From the NCBI GenBank assembly GCA_005808865.1, contig SYKU01000088.1, forward strand, positions 1 to 32,270: a DNA stretch of 32,270 nucleotides. The letters run 5' to 3'. Every line of letters begins with the position of its first letter. Positions within the stretch are counted from its first letter, which is position 1. This document shows positions 1-7,863 of this stretch, in pieces. The stretch comes from Acidobacteriota bacterium (GTDB taxonomy: Bacteria; Acidobacteriota; Terriglobia; Bryobacterales; Bryobacteraceae). Below the pieces are notes generated by a model. That model was not told the origin of the DNA. It was given only the letters and a program-made list of their open reading frames with translations, and ran no database searches. The position numbers and the translations under genes were made by a program.

Positions 1-114
1 AAGATTACAAGAACAAACTAGCGATATACCGAACCATTTGCAAATAAACGTGACACTAGGATTTACGCCAGAACCGCATCCCTCCTTCGCGAATCAACAA
101 CTTACCGACAAAAA

Positions 115-423
115 TCAGCGATCACTGTAGAAGATGGGTTTGAGAAGGTAGACTTGCCCCCGGAAAACGCTGCGAGGGGTCCTTTTCGCGGCGGCGTAGA
201 GATTCCGGCGCAACTCCTTCCCATCGGAACTCGAGCTTGTGAAGTTCGCGATGGAGATGCCGGCGCCGCCTTTGAAGGCGAGAACCCATTCGCGGCCGTT
301 CTTGTACTCTACCTCAATAGATTGAGCGCCGAATGACGCTGCGTGCTCGCATAGTTTTTCGAGCAATGTTGCGGGCCTGCCCATGAGTCTAGCGTAGCGA
401 AAGTCGAAGCCCCATGCAGTCAT
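115..423 (-). CDS. Hypothetical protein, 102 aa
   Basis: I do not recognise this family. The ORF starts at an ATG and gives a mixed alpha/beta, soluble-looking product with no signal peptide and no membrane segment. The middle (about residues 36-60) alternates hydrophobic and charged residues and includes FKGGAGISIANF, which looks like a beta-hairpin. The C-terminal part is basic (KELRRNLYAAAKRTPRS). It lies downstream of the beta-helix gene on the same strand with a gap of about 100 bases, so co-transcription is possible but not shown. The overlapping plus-strand ORF of 60 codons is a shadow. Coding status is likely from length and plausible composition, but function is unknown. Confidence 0.5.
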   Translation of the reverse strand: MTAWGFDFRYARLMGRPATLLEKLCEHAASFGAQSIEVEYKNGREWVLAFKGGAGISIANFTSSSSDGKELRRNLYAAAKRTPRSVFRGQVYLLKPIFYSDR

Positions 424-523
424 CGTAAGCGGCTTTGCGAAAGCGTTGGCCAGAGTAGTGTCGAGCCAGGCGCATTCGTCCCCCTTGGCCGCCCAACCCA
501 GTCACCTTTGCCTGCTGGAGGAT

Positions 524-2464
524 TTACTCACCCGGCCTCAGGCTTTTCCCGCGAGGCCCGAATGCAGGTTCCGGTTGCTCCAGTTCGTTGGCTCCGAGAT
601 CGGGCGCCTTACCTGTATAGCTGTCGTTCACGTTCGGTATGCGAATCCCGGCGTCCACGGCTTTGCCGCCGGGCTTGAGTCTGAAGTTCAAGTCGCGGGC
701 CCGATAAACGGCGCTCGGCTGTTCCGCGTCCGGCGCCCGAAGGTCTTCGAAGACGGCGTAGTCAACCTCGACGCCGTGAACCTCCTGCCCCGTCGCGGCA
801 CTTAAGGCGGCCAAAGAATAAAACGGCTGCGGGCTCGCCCGGTCAAGGTCATAGTCGCGCAGCAGGCCTTGCCGCGGCGACTTCCAAAGAAACTGATCTT
901 TGGCCTTCGGATTCAGCCGGTAGCCGTTGTAGTCGTAGGACGAGTAGGATGTCGCGTTGGAGAATCGGAAGACCGCCCTGCCTGGCGCGTCGATCCCCAG
1001 AAACAGGTTGTTCCGGAAGTGGGCGTTCGAAAAAAGATCTCCGGGAAGCCCTTCGGCAATGACGGTGTTGTGATAGAGAACCAGGCCGGCTGGCTTCACA
1101 TTGAACTTGAGTCCGCAGCCGGTGGGAACGTGATACAGGACGTTACGGATATAGTAGGCCGGTCCGCCGTAGATCGGCTGCGCACTCAGCCCGCACTGGG
1201 CCGCATTAACGCCCCGATTCCGCAGGACGCGAATGTTGTGTACTCCCCCGTCGGCCTCAATGAAATCGTCCGCCATCAGGTGGATGTCATTGTTGTAGAA
1301 ATCGATGGCTGTAGCTCTATGGCCCTCTTCCGCATCCGGAGCGCCGTGAGTGCAGACATCAATGCCGTCGTGAAAATACGCAATGTAGTTGTGGCAGACC
1401 ACATGACCCGCTCCGTAGACCTTCACCGCGTAATAGCTTTTGAGCCGGTTGCCACCATAAACTCCGGGATTGAACCAACCCAGCAGCCTGTAGCGGTCGT
1501 CGCGGCCGATCATGACGTTGTCGGCGATGTAGAAATCCTGCGATCCGGAGTACTGAGTTGTGACACCGATTCCGACGTCTTCCAACCGGCAGTTGCGGAC
1601 AGTGAGACCCTTCGCGCCAATAACGTCCTTCAAGCCGGCCTGAAACGCGATATCGGTGTTGCGGATGGTTAGCCCTTCGAAGATGTTGTAATCCGCCGCC
1701 ATCACGTTGAAGAGTTCGTGCGCGCCATCGCCGTCGAAGATCACCTCGCCGTCGCCGGCCGCGCGAATGACGATTGGGCGTTCAGGCGTGCCTTTCGCGG
1801 TCAGGACGTAGGTTCCGTCGAAATCGAGGCCAAGCGTTTCGGAGTATTTGAACCGGTCGCCTTTGTACAGCCCGGCGTGGACCAGAATGACGTCGCCTGC
1901 CCGCACCTTCCGCTCGCCGACCACTGCCCAATCTCCGCGGCCCGATCCAAAGTAGGCTTCCTTGAGGCCGGTGAACGCCGGCTCCTGTTTCGCGCCACGC
2001 CACGCCGGTGGATACACGTGCAGGATTCGCGCATTTTGTGCGGCTCGCGGCTCGCCGCGCGTGCGGGCCTTGACGGTGTGAACGGCTTGGCCGCGCACTC
2101 CGTCAGGATCGCGCATCTCGAATCGTGCTTCGTATTCGGTGTCGGGTTCCAGGTCGAGAATGCTGCCCGCGAACATCTCGGGCGCGGTGTAATCGAGGCC
2201 GAGACCCTTGCGAAAGACCTTCTCTCCGCCCAGCCTGAACAGCGGCATACCGCGCTTCCAGCTGCCGTCGCCGGTCTTTCGATAGCTGACTTCGACGATG
2301 GCGTCGCGGTTGTCATCGCCCGCGATCCGCCACTCAAAGCCAAGGCAGATCAGGGTGGGGCGCTCCACGACAAACCCGCCGGGGCTCACGGCATCAACGG
2401 CCCCAAACACGGAGGCGGACAATATAAGGAGACTCAAGCAGGGATTCGGCGTCAACCGCGGCAT
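524..2464 (-). CDS. Secreted right-handed parallel beta-helix repeat protein
   Basis: 646 aa. The N-terminus (MPRLTPNPCLSLLILSASVFG) is a plausible signal peptide ending near residue 22-25. Residues about 30-135 look like a fibronectin-type domain (DTEYEARFEMRDPDGVRG). From about residue 170 to 500 the chain has many short beta turns rich in N, D and G with the 'N-x-I/F' ladder of right-handed beta-helix proteins (for example NIFEGLTIRNTDI, GLTVRNCRLEDVG). Such folds occur in polysaccharide lyases and other surface glycan enzymes; no family-specific catalytic set can be assigned, so the substrate is unknown. The end (DAGIRIPNVNDSYTGKAPDLGA) is typical of choice-of-anchor-free beta-helix proteins in Acidobacteria and Planctomycetes. 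It diverges from the DUF1080 gene across about 110 bases. Several antisense ORFs inside it are shadows. Confidence 0.85.
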   Translation of the reverse strand: MPRLTPNPCLSLLILSASVFGAVDAVSPGGFVVERPTLICLGFEWRIAGDDNRDAIVEVSYRKTGDGSWKRGMPLFRLGGEKVFRKGLGLDYTAPEMFAGSILDLEPDTEYEARFEMRDPDGVRGQAVHTVKARTRGEPRAAQNARILHVYPPAWRGAKQEPAFTGLKEAYFGSGRGDWAVVGERKVRAGDVILVHAGLYKGDRFKYSETLGLDFDGTYVLTAKGTPERPIVIRAAGDGEVIFDGDGAHELFNVMAADYNIFEGLTIRNTDIAFQAGLKDVIGAKGLTVRNCRLEDVGIGVTTQYSGSQDFYIADNVMIGRDDRYRLLGWFNPGVYGGNRLKSYYAVKVYGAGHVVCHNYIAYFHDGIDVCTHGAPDAEEGHRATAIDFYNNDIHLMADDFIEADGGVHNIRVLRNRGVNAAQCGLSAQPIYGGPAYYIRNVLYHVPTGCGLKFNVKPAGLVLYHNTVIAEGLPGDLFSNAHFRNNLFLGIDAPGRAVFRFSNATSYSSYDYNGYRLNPKAKDQFLWKSPRQGLLRDYDLDRASPQPFYSLAALSAATGQEVHGVEVDYAVFEDLRAPDAEQPSAVYRARDLNFRLKPGGKAVDAGIRIPNVNDSYTGKAPDLGANELEQPEPAFGPRGKSLRPGE

Positions 2465-2542
2465 GAGAGAAGCTTATCATTCCGTTCGTTGTCCGCAAAC
2501 CGATGGGAGTCGAGCGTCCCCGCGCCCTGAGTCAAAGACGCG

Positions 2543-2548
2543 TATACT
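2543..2548 (+). promoter_or_regulatory. Candidate -10 box (TATACT) for the DUF1080 gene
   Basis: TATACT preceded by G lies 26 bases before the chosen ATG. No convincing -35 hexamer is visible at 16-18 bases spacing. The same heptamer GTATACT stands before several other genes in the window, which is the main support. Confidence 0.35.
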
Positions 2549-2574
2549 GGCAAGGCGGGAGTAGCGAGAATTTT

Positions 2575-3255
2575 ATGAAGCGATTGATATTGTTGAGCGC
2601 GCTTTTGTACGCGGGCAGCGCCTCGGCTGAAGACTGGAAGCCCCTCTTCAACGGCAGAAACCTCGACGGCTGGGAGAAGAAAGGTGATGGTCAGTGGAAG
2701 GTTCTGGCTGTCGGGATGCTGATCGCCTACCCCGTCTCGGGCGAAAAGAATCCGTTCGGGCAGGCGTGGCCTATCGGGGAGAAGCAATACGTCAGTTGGC
2801 GCCAAACGCAGTCCTGGTTATATACGGTGGGTGAGTTCGGCGAATACGATTTGCACGTGGAATACATGACGCCGACGGGCGGGAACAGCGGCATCTCGAT
2901 CCGGGACAGCACGCGCGGCAGGTACTCGTATGGACCTGATCCGGACTTTACCAAGACTCCGGCGCATTTCGGTTACGAGATTCAGATCCTGGGCGCCGTG
3001 AAAACCAAATACCCAACCGGGAGCATCTACCTGTTCGCTCCGGCGGCGTTCGGGCATGAGAAAGAGAACGACTGGAACAGCCTGGACATCGAATCGCGGA
3101 GCGATATTATTCGCGTGCGGCTGAACGGTCATGAGGTGGCGAGCCATCCGGGCGAGCCTGGACGGCCAAAGACCGGCCCTATCGGCCTGCAGCTGCACGA
3201 TCGTTTCAGTGTGTTCCTTTTTCGCGATATCAGGATCCGGGAGATGAAGAAGTAG
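2575..3255 (+). CDS. Secreted DUF1080 protein (3-keto-disaccharide hydrolase family)
   Basis: 226 aa from the ATG at 2575. This start is chosen over the ORF-track start at 2503 because it opens directly with a signal peptide (MKRLILLSALLYAGSASA) and lies just after a candidate -10 box. The mature protein begins with the family hallmark W-x-x-LFNG-x-x-LDGW and contains GNSGISIRD, the usual glycine-rich loop, and GYEIQILGA. Members are concanavalin-like jelly-roll glycoside hydrolases/lyases that cleave 3-keto-glycosides; that activity is family knowledge, not shown here. It is the first gene of a plus-strand set with a dihaem cytochrome and a PQQ dehydrogenase, which suggests an oxidise-then-cleave role for sugars in the periplasm. 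A 154-base gap separates it from the cytochrome, so that gene may have its own start signals. Confidence 0.85.
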   Translation: MKRLILLSALLYAGSASAEDWKPLFNGRNLDGWEKKGDGQWKVLAVGMLIAYPVSGEKNPFGQAWPIGEKQYVSWRQTQSWLYTVGEFGEYDLHVEYMTPTGGNSGISIRDSTRGRYSYGPDPDFTKTPAHFGYEIQILGAVKTKYPTGSIYLFAPAAFGHEKENDWNSLDIESRSDIIRVRLNGHEVASHPGEPGRPKTGPIGLQLHDRFSVFLFRDIRIREMKK

Positions 3256-3409
3256 CTTGATTCACCGGCGGCGAGACGGCCCATCACTCCCGCCAAGAAA
3301 AACCTCGCGCCAGGTGGCGACCGCATTTGGCCCTTTACCGCCCGCGACATATCCGGAGCGAGGAGGGGCGTCACTTTCGGTCCGCACGCCGTGCGGATAT
3401 CATATCGGG

Positions 3410-4168
3410 ATGCTTCTATTTCTGCTGGCTCTCGCCTTCAATGCGGCCTTGGCCCAAGTCAACACTTTAACTGCGGACTCCGGCTCGCTCGAGGTGGGCA
3501 GGCAGATCTACATGGGTTCCTGTTCCGGCTGCCACGGCGCGACCGGCGAAGGAAGCCAAGGGCCGAGTCTTCTTTCCGGCCGCGCAAGCCGGCTGCCGTC
3601 AGGTACGCTTCTTAATTCCATCAAGAACGGCCTCCCCGGCACAAGCATGCCGGGCTTTCCCCTGCCGGATGACAAGATCAAGGCGATTGCGGCCTTCGTC
3701 CGCTCCCTTACGGCGCCCGCCATCTCCGCGCGCCCTGGCGGCGATTCAGCCCGCGGGCGAGCCATCTTCTTCGGAGAAGGAAAATGCTCAACCTGCCACA
3801 TGATTCTCAATCGCGGTGGATATCCTGGCCCCGACCTCTCCAATATCGGCGCCGAACGCACGCTGCAACAACTGCGCGAATCCGTCGCGAGGCCTTCTGC
3901 CCGAATCGAAACCGGCTTTCAAGGCGTCACCGCGGTTTTGAAGGACGGGCGCGCCGTGGATGGCGTCGCCCGGAACTATGACAACTATTCCGCGCAAATC
4001 GTCGACCGAGCCGGACGAATCCACTTGCTCGACCGCGGAAAAATCGCCAGCCTGGAATTCAAGGAAGGCTCGATCATGCCGGCCGTCTCGGACTCGGATC
4101 GCATCGAGCACCTGCTCGCGTTTCTTGCAGGCCAGTCCACTCGCCCCTACGGAGGATCGTCCCGATGA
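3410..4168 (+). CDS. Periplasmic dihaem c-type cytochrome
   Basis: 252 aa from the ATG at 3410. The ORF track starts at a TTG 153 bases upstream, but the internal ATG opens directly with a signal peptide (MLLFLLALAFNAALA) and is preferred. Two haem-binding CxxCH motifs are visible: CSGCH at about residues 38-42 and CSTCH at 126-130. Methionines in GTSMPGF (about 80) and SIMPAVSD near the end are candidate distal ligands. The second domain (RKxYP..GPDLSNIG, then a beta-rich segment) resembles the cytochrome modules that accompany acidobacterial PQQ dehydrogenases. Its stop overlaps the start of the PQQ dehydrogenase by ATGA, implying translational coupling and a role as electron acceptor of that enzyme. 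Confidence 0.88.
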   Translation: MLLFLLALAFNAALAQVNTLTADSGSLEVGRQIYMGSCSGCHGATGEGSQGPSLLSGRASRLPSGTLLNSIKNGLPGTSMPGFPLPDDKIKAIAAFVRSLTAPAISARPGGDSARGRAIFFGEGKCSTCHMILNRGGYPGPDLSNIGAERTLQQLRESVARPSARIETGFQGVTAVLKDGRAVDGVARNYDNYSAQIVDRAGRIHLLDRGKIASLEFKEGSIMPAVSDSDRIEHLLAFLAGQSTRPYGGSSR

Positions 4169-5727
4169 AACGTGTATTTGTTCTACTCATACCCCTGCTC
4201 GTCCGAGCCCAGGTCAGCCAGGAGCGGATCGCCAGTTCGCCGAACGCGGATTGGCTCACTTACAACGGCGACTACGCCGCGACACGGCATTCGTCGCTAA
4301 GCCAAATTACGCCGGCGAATGTGAAGTCTCTGGTGGCGAAGTGGGTCTTCCGCGTCGATGGAGCGAAGAAGCTGGAAGCGTCACCCATCGTCCATGACGG
4401 GCTAATGTACGTCACGAACACCAACGAAATGTACGCCCTCGATGCGCGCTCCGGCCGCAAGGCCTGGCAGTATCGCGCCTCCGGCGCCAAGGGTACGCGT
4501 GTCAATCGCGGTTCCGCGATCCTCAACGACAAGGTCTACTTCGTCACCGCCGACTGTCATCTCATCGCTCTGAATCGCCTGACCGGGAACCTTGTCTTCG
4601 ACGTGGAGTACGCATCCGCCGAGGGCGGGTACAGTACTTCCATCGCTCCCCTCGCGATACGAAGCGGGATCCTTGTAGGCGTCGCCGGCGGCGGGTCCGG
4701 ACAGCGCGGGTTTGTCGCCGCCATACATCCTGATAGCGGGAAAGAGATCTGGCGATTCTGGACCGTTCCCGCCAAAGGCGAACCGGGCTCGGAAACATGG
4801 GGGAATTTCCCGGCGGAAATGGGCGGCGCTCCCACGTGGACTACCGGTTCCTACGATCCGGAGTTGAACACGATCTACTGGCCGACGGGCAATCCATGGC
4901 CGGATTTTTATGGCGGACGCAGACCCGGCGACAACCTCTATTCCGATTGCGTCGTCGCGCTCGATGCGAATACCGGCAAGTTGAAATGGCATTTCCAGTT
5001 CACGCCGCACGACGTTTGGGATTGGGATGCGAATGAGAGCCTGGTGCTGCTCGACGGCGCGTTCCGTGGCCGCCAGCGAAAACTGCTCGTGCAGGCGAAC
5101 CGGAATGGGTTTTACTACGTGCTTGACCGCGTGACCGGCGAGTTTCTGCATGCCGTCCCGTTTGTCAAGAAGCTGGACTGGACCAGCGGTATCGACGACA
5201 AAGGAAGGCCGAAGGTGATTCCCGCCAAGATCCCGACGCCGGCTGGAACCAAGGTGTGCCCTTCCGTGCGCGGCGCTTCAAATTGGATGTCGCCCTCCTT
5301 CAACCCTTCGACGGGACTCTTCTACGTAGTGACGCTCGAACAATGCGACATCATCGTTGCCTCGGCAAAGGAGCCGGTACCGGCTTCCGGCTTCCGCGGC
5401 ACAGGCAACGAGGGAATTCCCGCGGAACCTGGAAGATTCTATCTCAGGGCGCTGGATGTTTTCAACGGCAAATTGAAGTGGGAGCATCCCATGCCCGGTC
5501 CCGGTATCATGTGGGCGGGGACTGTCTCAACGGCCGGCGGCGTGCTGTTCAGCGGCGACGATGACGGCAACCTCGTCGCCCTCGATGCCACTACGGGGAA
5601 GGATCTGTGGCATTTTTCGATGGGACGCAGCCTGTTCGCATCGCCTGTAACCTACATGTTGGATGGGAAGCAGTACGTTTCAATCGCTGCGGAAAGCGAT
5701 GTGTTCACGTTCGGATTGTTCGAATGA
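4165..5727 (+). CDS. PQQ-dependent dehydrogenase (methanol/ethanol dehydrogenase-like propeller)
   Basis: 520 aa. A short signal peptide (MKRVFVLLIPLLVRAQ) is followed by an eight-bladed-type quinoprotein propeller. Recognisable family positions are DWLTYNGDYAATRHS at the start, GGAPTW for cofactor stacking, TGNPWPD, GDNLYSDCVVALDANTG and the tPhDvWDwD segment carrying the catalytic aspartate. Two deviations from methanol dehydrogenase are visible. The vicinal Cys-Cys normally placed before 'VNRG' is replaced (GTRVNRGSAI). The segment that normally carries the calcium-binding glutamate reads GGGSGQRGF. Alternative metal or cofactor use is therefore possible. It is coupled by ATGA to the dihaem cytochrome, its probable electron acceptor; the substrate is likely an alcohol or sugar but cannot be read from sequence. 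It converges with the gamma-glutamyltransferase, 3 bases apart. Confidence 0.88.
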   Translation: MKRVFVLLIPLLVRAQVSQERIASSPNADWLTYNGDYAATRHSSLSQITPANVKSLVAKWVFRVDGAKKLEASPIVHDGLMYVTNTNEMYALDARSGRKAWQYRASGAKGTRVNRGSAILNDKVYFVTADCHLIALNRLTGNLVFDVEYASAEGGYSTSIAPLAIRSGILVGVAGGGSGQRGFVAAIHPDSGKEIWRFWTVPAKGEPGSETWGNFPAEMGGAPTWTTGSYDPELNTIYWPTGNPWPDFYGGRRPGDNLYSDCVVALDANTGKLKWHFQFTPHDVWDWDANESLVLLDGAFRGRQRKLLVQANRNGFYYVLDRVTGEFLHAVPFVKKLDWTSGIDDKGRPKVIPAKIPTPAGTKVCPSVRGASNWMSPSFNPSTGLFYVVTLEQCDIIVASAKEPVPASGFRGTGNEGIPAEPGRFYLRALDVFNGKLKWEHPMPGPGIMWAGTVSTAGGVLFSGDDDGNLVALDATTGKDLWHFSMGRSLFASPVTYMLDGKQYVSIAAESDVFTFGLFE

Positions 5728-5730
5728 GCG

Positions 5731-7440
5731 TTAGCGGTACGCCCGCCGCGGGCTCTCCGGAATCGCCGCTCCGTCGCCACGCGGGTCGGACGCGGCGGAA
5801 TTTACCTTCGTCGCGGAGTCGTGCATCACGGCCTGGCCGGTCCCCGCGTGCATGATGTTATAAGGGCCTAATTCGGTGATCTTGTGGCCCCGGCGTTCAA
5901 GCGCCTGCCTGACCTCGACGGGCACGCGCGTCTCCATGCTTACCTCGCAGCCTTCGAGCTTGCGGCCCGGAGTGGCGCGCGTTTCGATGAACCGTGGAGC
6001 CTCGATCGCGGCCTGCAGGTTCATGCCGTGGTCGGCGATATTGGAGATAAACTGCGCGTGAGAGAGCGGCTGCACCGGACCGCCCATGATGCCGAATCCC
6101 AACCGCTGCCCGTCCTTTTCCGCAAAGCCCGGAATGATTGTGTGGAACGGCCGTTTGCGCGGCAGGAGGGCGTTGGCATGTTGCGGATCCAGTTTAAAAG
6201 ACCCACCGCGATTCTGTAAATGAAATCCGAATCCCGGCACGGCGACAGCCGAGCCCCACAAGCCCGACACGCTCTGTATCCACGAAGCGATGTTGCCGTC
6301 CGCATCCACCGTGGCGAGGTAGGTTGTGTTGCCGCTTACCCCTCCGCTCATACCAAAATCCCCCGGCTCCGTTTTGCATTGCGCGCGATTGGAGTCGATC
6401 CCCGCCGCCCGCCGCCGCGCATAGTCTTTCGACAGCATTTGATCCACGGGCACATTGACGAAACGCGGGTCTGAAACATATTTGCGCAAATCCGTGTAGG
6501 CAATACGCATGGATTCGATTTTCCAATGCAGCGCCGCCGCGCTCATTGCCTGATAGTCGCCGAGTTTGGCCGTCTCCATCAGATTCAGCATCTCGAGTGC
6601 GCCGATACCTTGGCCGTTTGGCGGCAGTTCGTAGACGCGCCAGCCGCGATAGGTAGTCGAGACCGGGTCCACCCATTCGGGTTCGAATTCAGCGAGGTCG
6701 GCCAACTCCATCGATCCGCCCAACTGCCGTTCGACTGCGACGATCGCCTTGGCGATGTCTCCCCGGTAGAACGCCGTCGCGCCTTCCTCGGCCACCCGCG
6801 TCATGGCCTTCGCGAGCGCGGGATTGCGGAATACCTGACCCTGCGCTGGAGGCTTGCCCTCCGGCAGGAAGATCTCGGGCGCGCCTTCGCTCATGGAGAG
6901 GCGTTTTATGCTGGCGCCGCCCCATGCCGCCGCAATGCGCTCCGTCACAGGGAAACCCTCGGTCGCGTAGTGAATGGCCGGTTCAAACAACGTCTTCCAA
7001 GGCAACTTTCCAAATCGCTTGTGCGCTGCGGCCCAACCAGCTACGCAGCCCGGCACGATGACGCTGTCGATGCCAGTGCCCGGCATGGCGGTGACTCCTT
7101 TTCTGGCGAAGTACCCGGTGGTCATGCCCTTCGGCGCCCAACCGCTCGAGTTCAACCCGTAAAGTCTGGCCGATTTGGCGTCCCAATAAAGGGCGAACAG
7201 ATCGCCCCCCATGCCGTCCATCATCGGCTCCACCAAGCCCAGCACGGCGTTGGCGGCAATCGCCGCATCCGCCGCGGACCCGCCGCGCGCGAGCATTTCG
7301 GCCCCAGCCTGGGACGCCAGGATTTGCGACGTTGCCGCGATGCCGTGACGCGTAACCGTCATCGAGCGGCCATAGTCGCGTGATACGGGCTGCGCGTTGA
7401 GCGCCGCCAAAAGAACGAAGGGTAACCAAGCGTGTCTCAT
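5731..7440 (-). CDS. ggt: Gamma-glutamyltransferase / glutathione hydrolase
   Basis: About 569 aa from the ATG at 7440 (MRHAWLPFVLLAALNAQP, a signal peptide). The ORF-track start at 7467 lies upstream of a candidate -10 box and is less likely. The protein is an Ntn-hydrolase made as a precursor and cut before a threonine; the GNTTYLATVDADGN segment places that threonine near residue 372. Other family landmarks are AARGGSAADAAIAAN near the N-terminus, ELPPNGQGIGALEMLN, MGGPVQPLSHAQ, GFHLQNRGGSF and the C-terminal D-P-R-G-D-G-A. The enzyme hydrolyses or transfers the gamma-glutamyl group of glutathione and similar peptides in the periplasm. It appears monocistronic. Confidence 0.92.
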   Translation of the reverse strand: MRHAWLPFVLLAALNAQPVSRDYGRSMTVTRHGIAATSQILASQAGAEMLARGGSAADAAIAANAVLGLVEPMMDGMGGDLFALYWDAKSARLYGLNSSGWAPKGMTTGYFARKGVTAMPGTGIDSVIVPGCVAGWAAAHKRFGKLPWKTLFEPAIHYATEGFPVTERIAAAWGGASIKRLSMSEGAPEIFLPEGKPPAQGQVFRNPALAKAMTRVAEEGATAFYRGDIAKAIVAVERQLGGSMELADLAEFEPEWVDPVSTTYRGWRVYELPPNGQGIGALEMLNLMETAKLGDYQAMSAAALHWKIESMRIAYTDLRKYVSDPRFVNVPVDQMLSKDYARRRAAGIDSNRAQCKTEPGDFGMSGGVSGNTTYLATVDADGNIASWIQSVSGLWGSAVAVPGFGFHLQNRGGSFKLDPQHANALLPRKRPFHTIIPGFAEKDGQRLGFGIMGGPVQPLSHAQFISNIADHGMNLQAAIEAPRFIETRATPGRKLEGCEVSMETRVPVEVRQALERRGHKITELGPYNIMHAGTGQAVMHDSATKVNSAASDPRGDGAAIPESPRRAYR

Positions 7441-7458
7441 GAGGCTCCGATTTAACGG

Positions 7459-7464
7459 AGTATA
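7459..7464 (-). promoter_or_regulatory. Candidate -10 box (TATACT) for ggt
   Basis: Read on the minus strand this is GTGTATACT, 19 bases before the ATG at 7440. It lies inside the longer ORF-track frame, so it supports the shorter start. No good -35 is seen. Confidence 0.35.
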
Positions 7465-7467
7465 CAC

Positions 7468-7863
7468 CGAACCATCGGCTTCAGTAGGCGCGTGGAGAGC
7501 CGGGTCGAATACGTTGGGCGCGCCACTGCGGCACGGACTCGTTGTGGCGGACGTGGTGTCGAGAGATCATCCGGCAAGCCGCCCCGGTTAAGGCGAACCC
7601 GCGGCAATTCGTCGGGCGGAGTAAAGTAAGTGATGCGTACTACCCGTTACATCAAGCAAGCGGTTTTCATCGGTTCGGACAAGCCACAGGGCTGCGGCAA
7701 AGGGTTTTCCCTAAACATTTGGCGCCGCTTGCTCAGGCGCGAACCTCAACCTTCAAGGAACGCATGTCGAACGCAATCGGGGAATGCGCGTATTAGGATG
7801 CATCCTCCAGCGAAGCGTCGATCTGGCGTCCTCGTATCAATCAACGCCTAATGTGCGGGCGCA
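7468..7863. other. Intergenic stretch between ggt and propeller gene
   Basis: About 400 bases with only short overlapping ORFs (64-84 codons) without signal peptides, domains or credible ribosome sites. I see no RNA gene or repeat. It forms the downstream region of the propeller gene and the upstream region of ggt. Confidence 0.5.

Noticed and set aside
1718-2530. Long plus-strand ORFs opposite the beta-helix gene (869-1672, 1718-2530)
   Set aside because: They mirror the codon structure of the real gene in a GC-rich genome and lack any domain.
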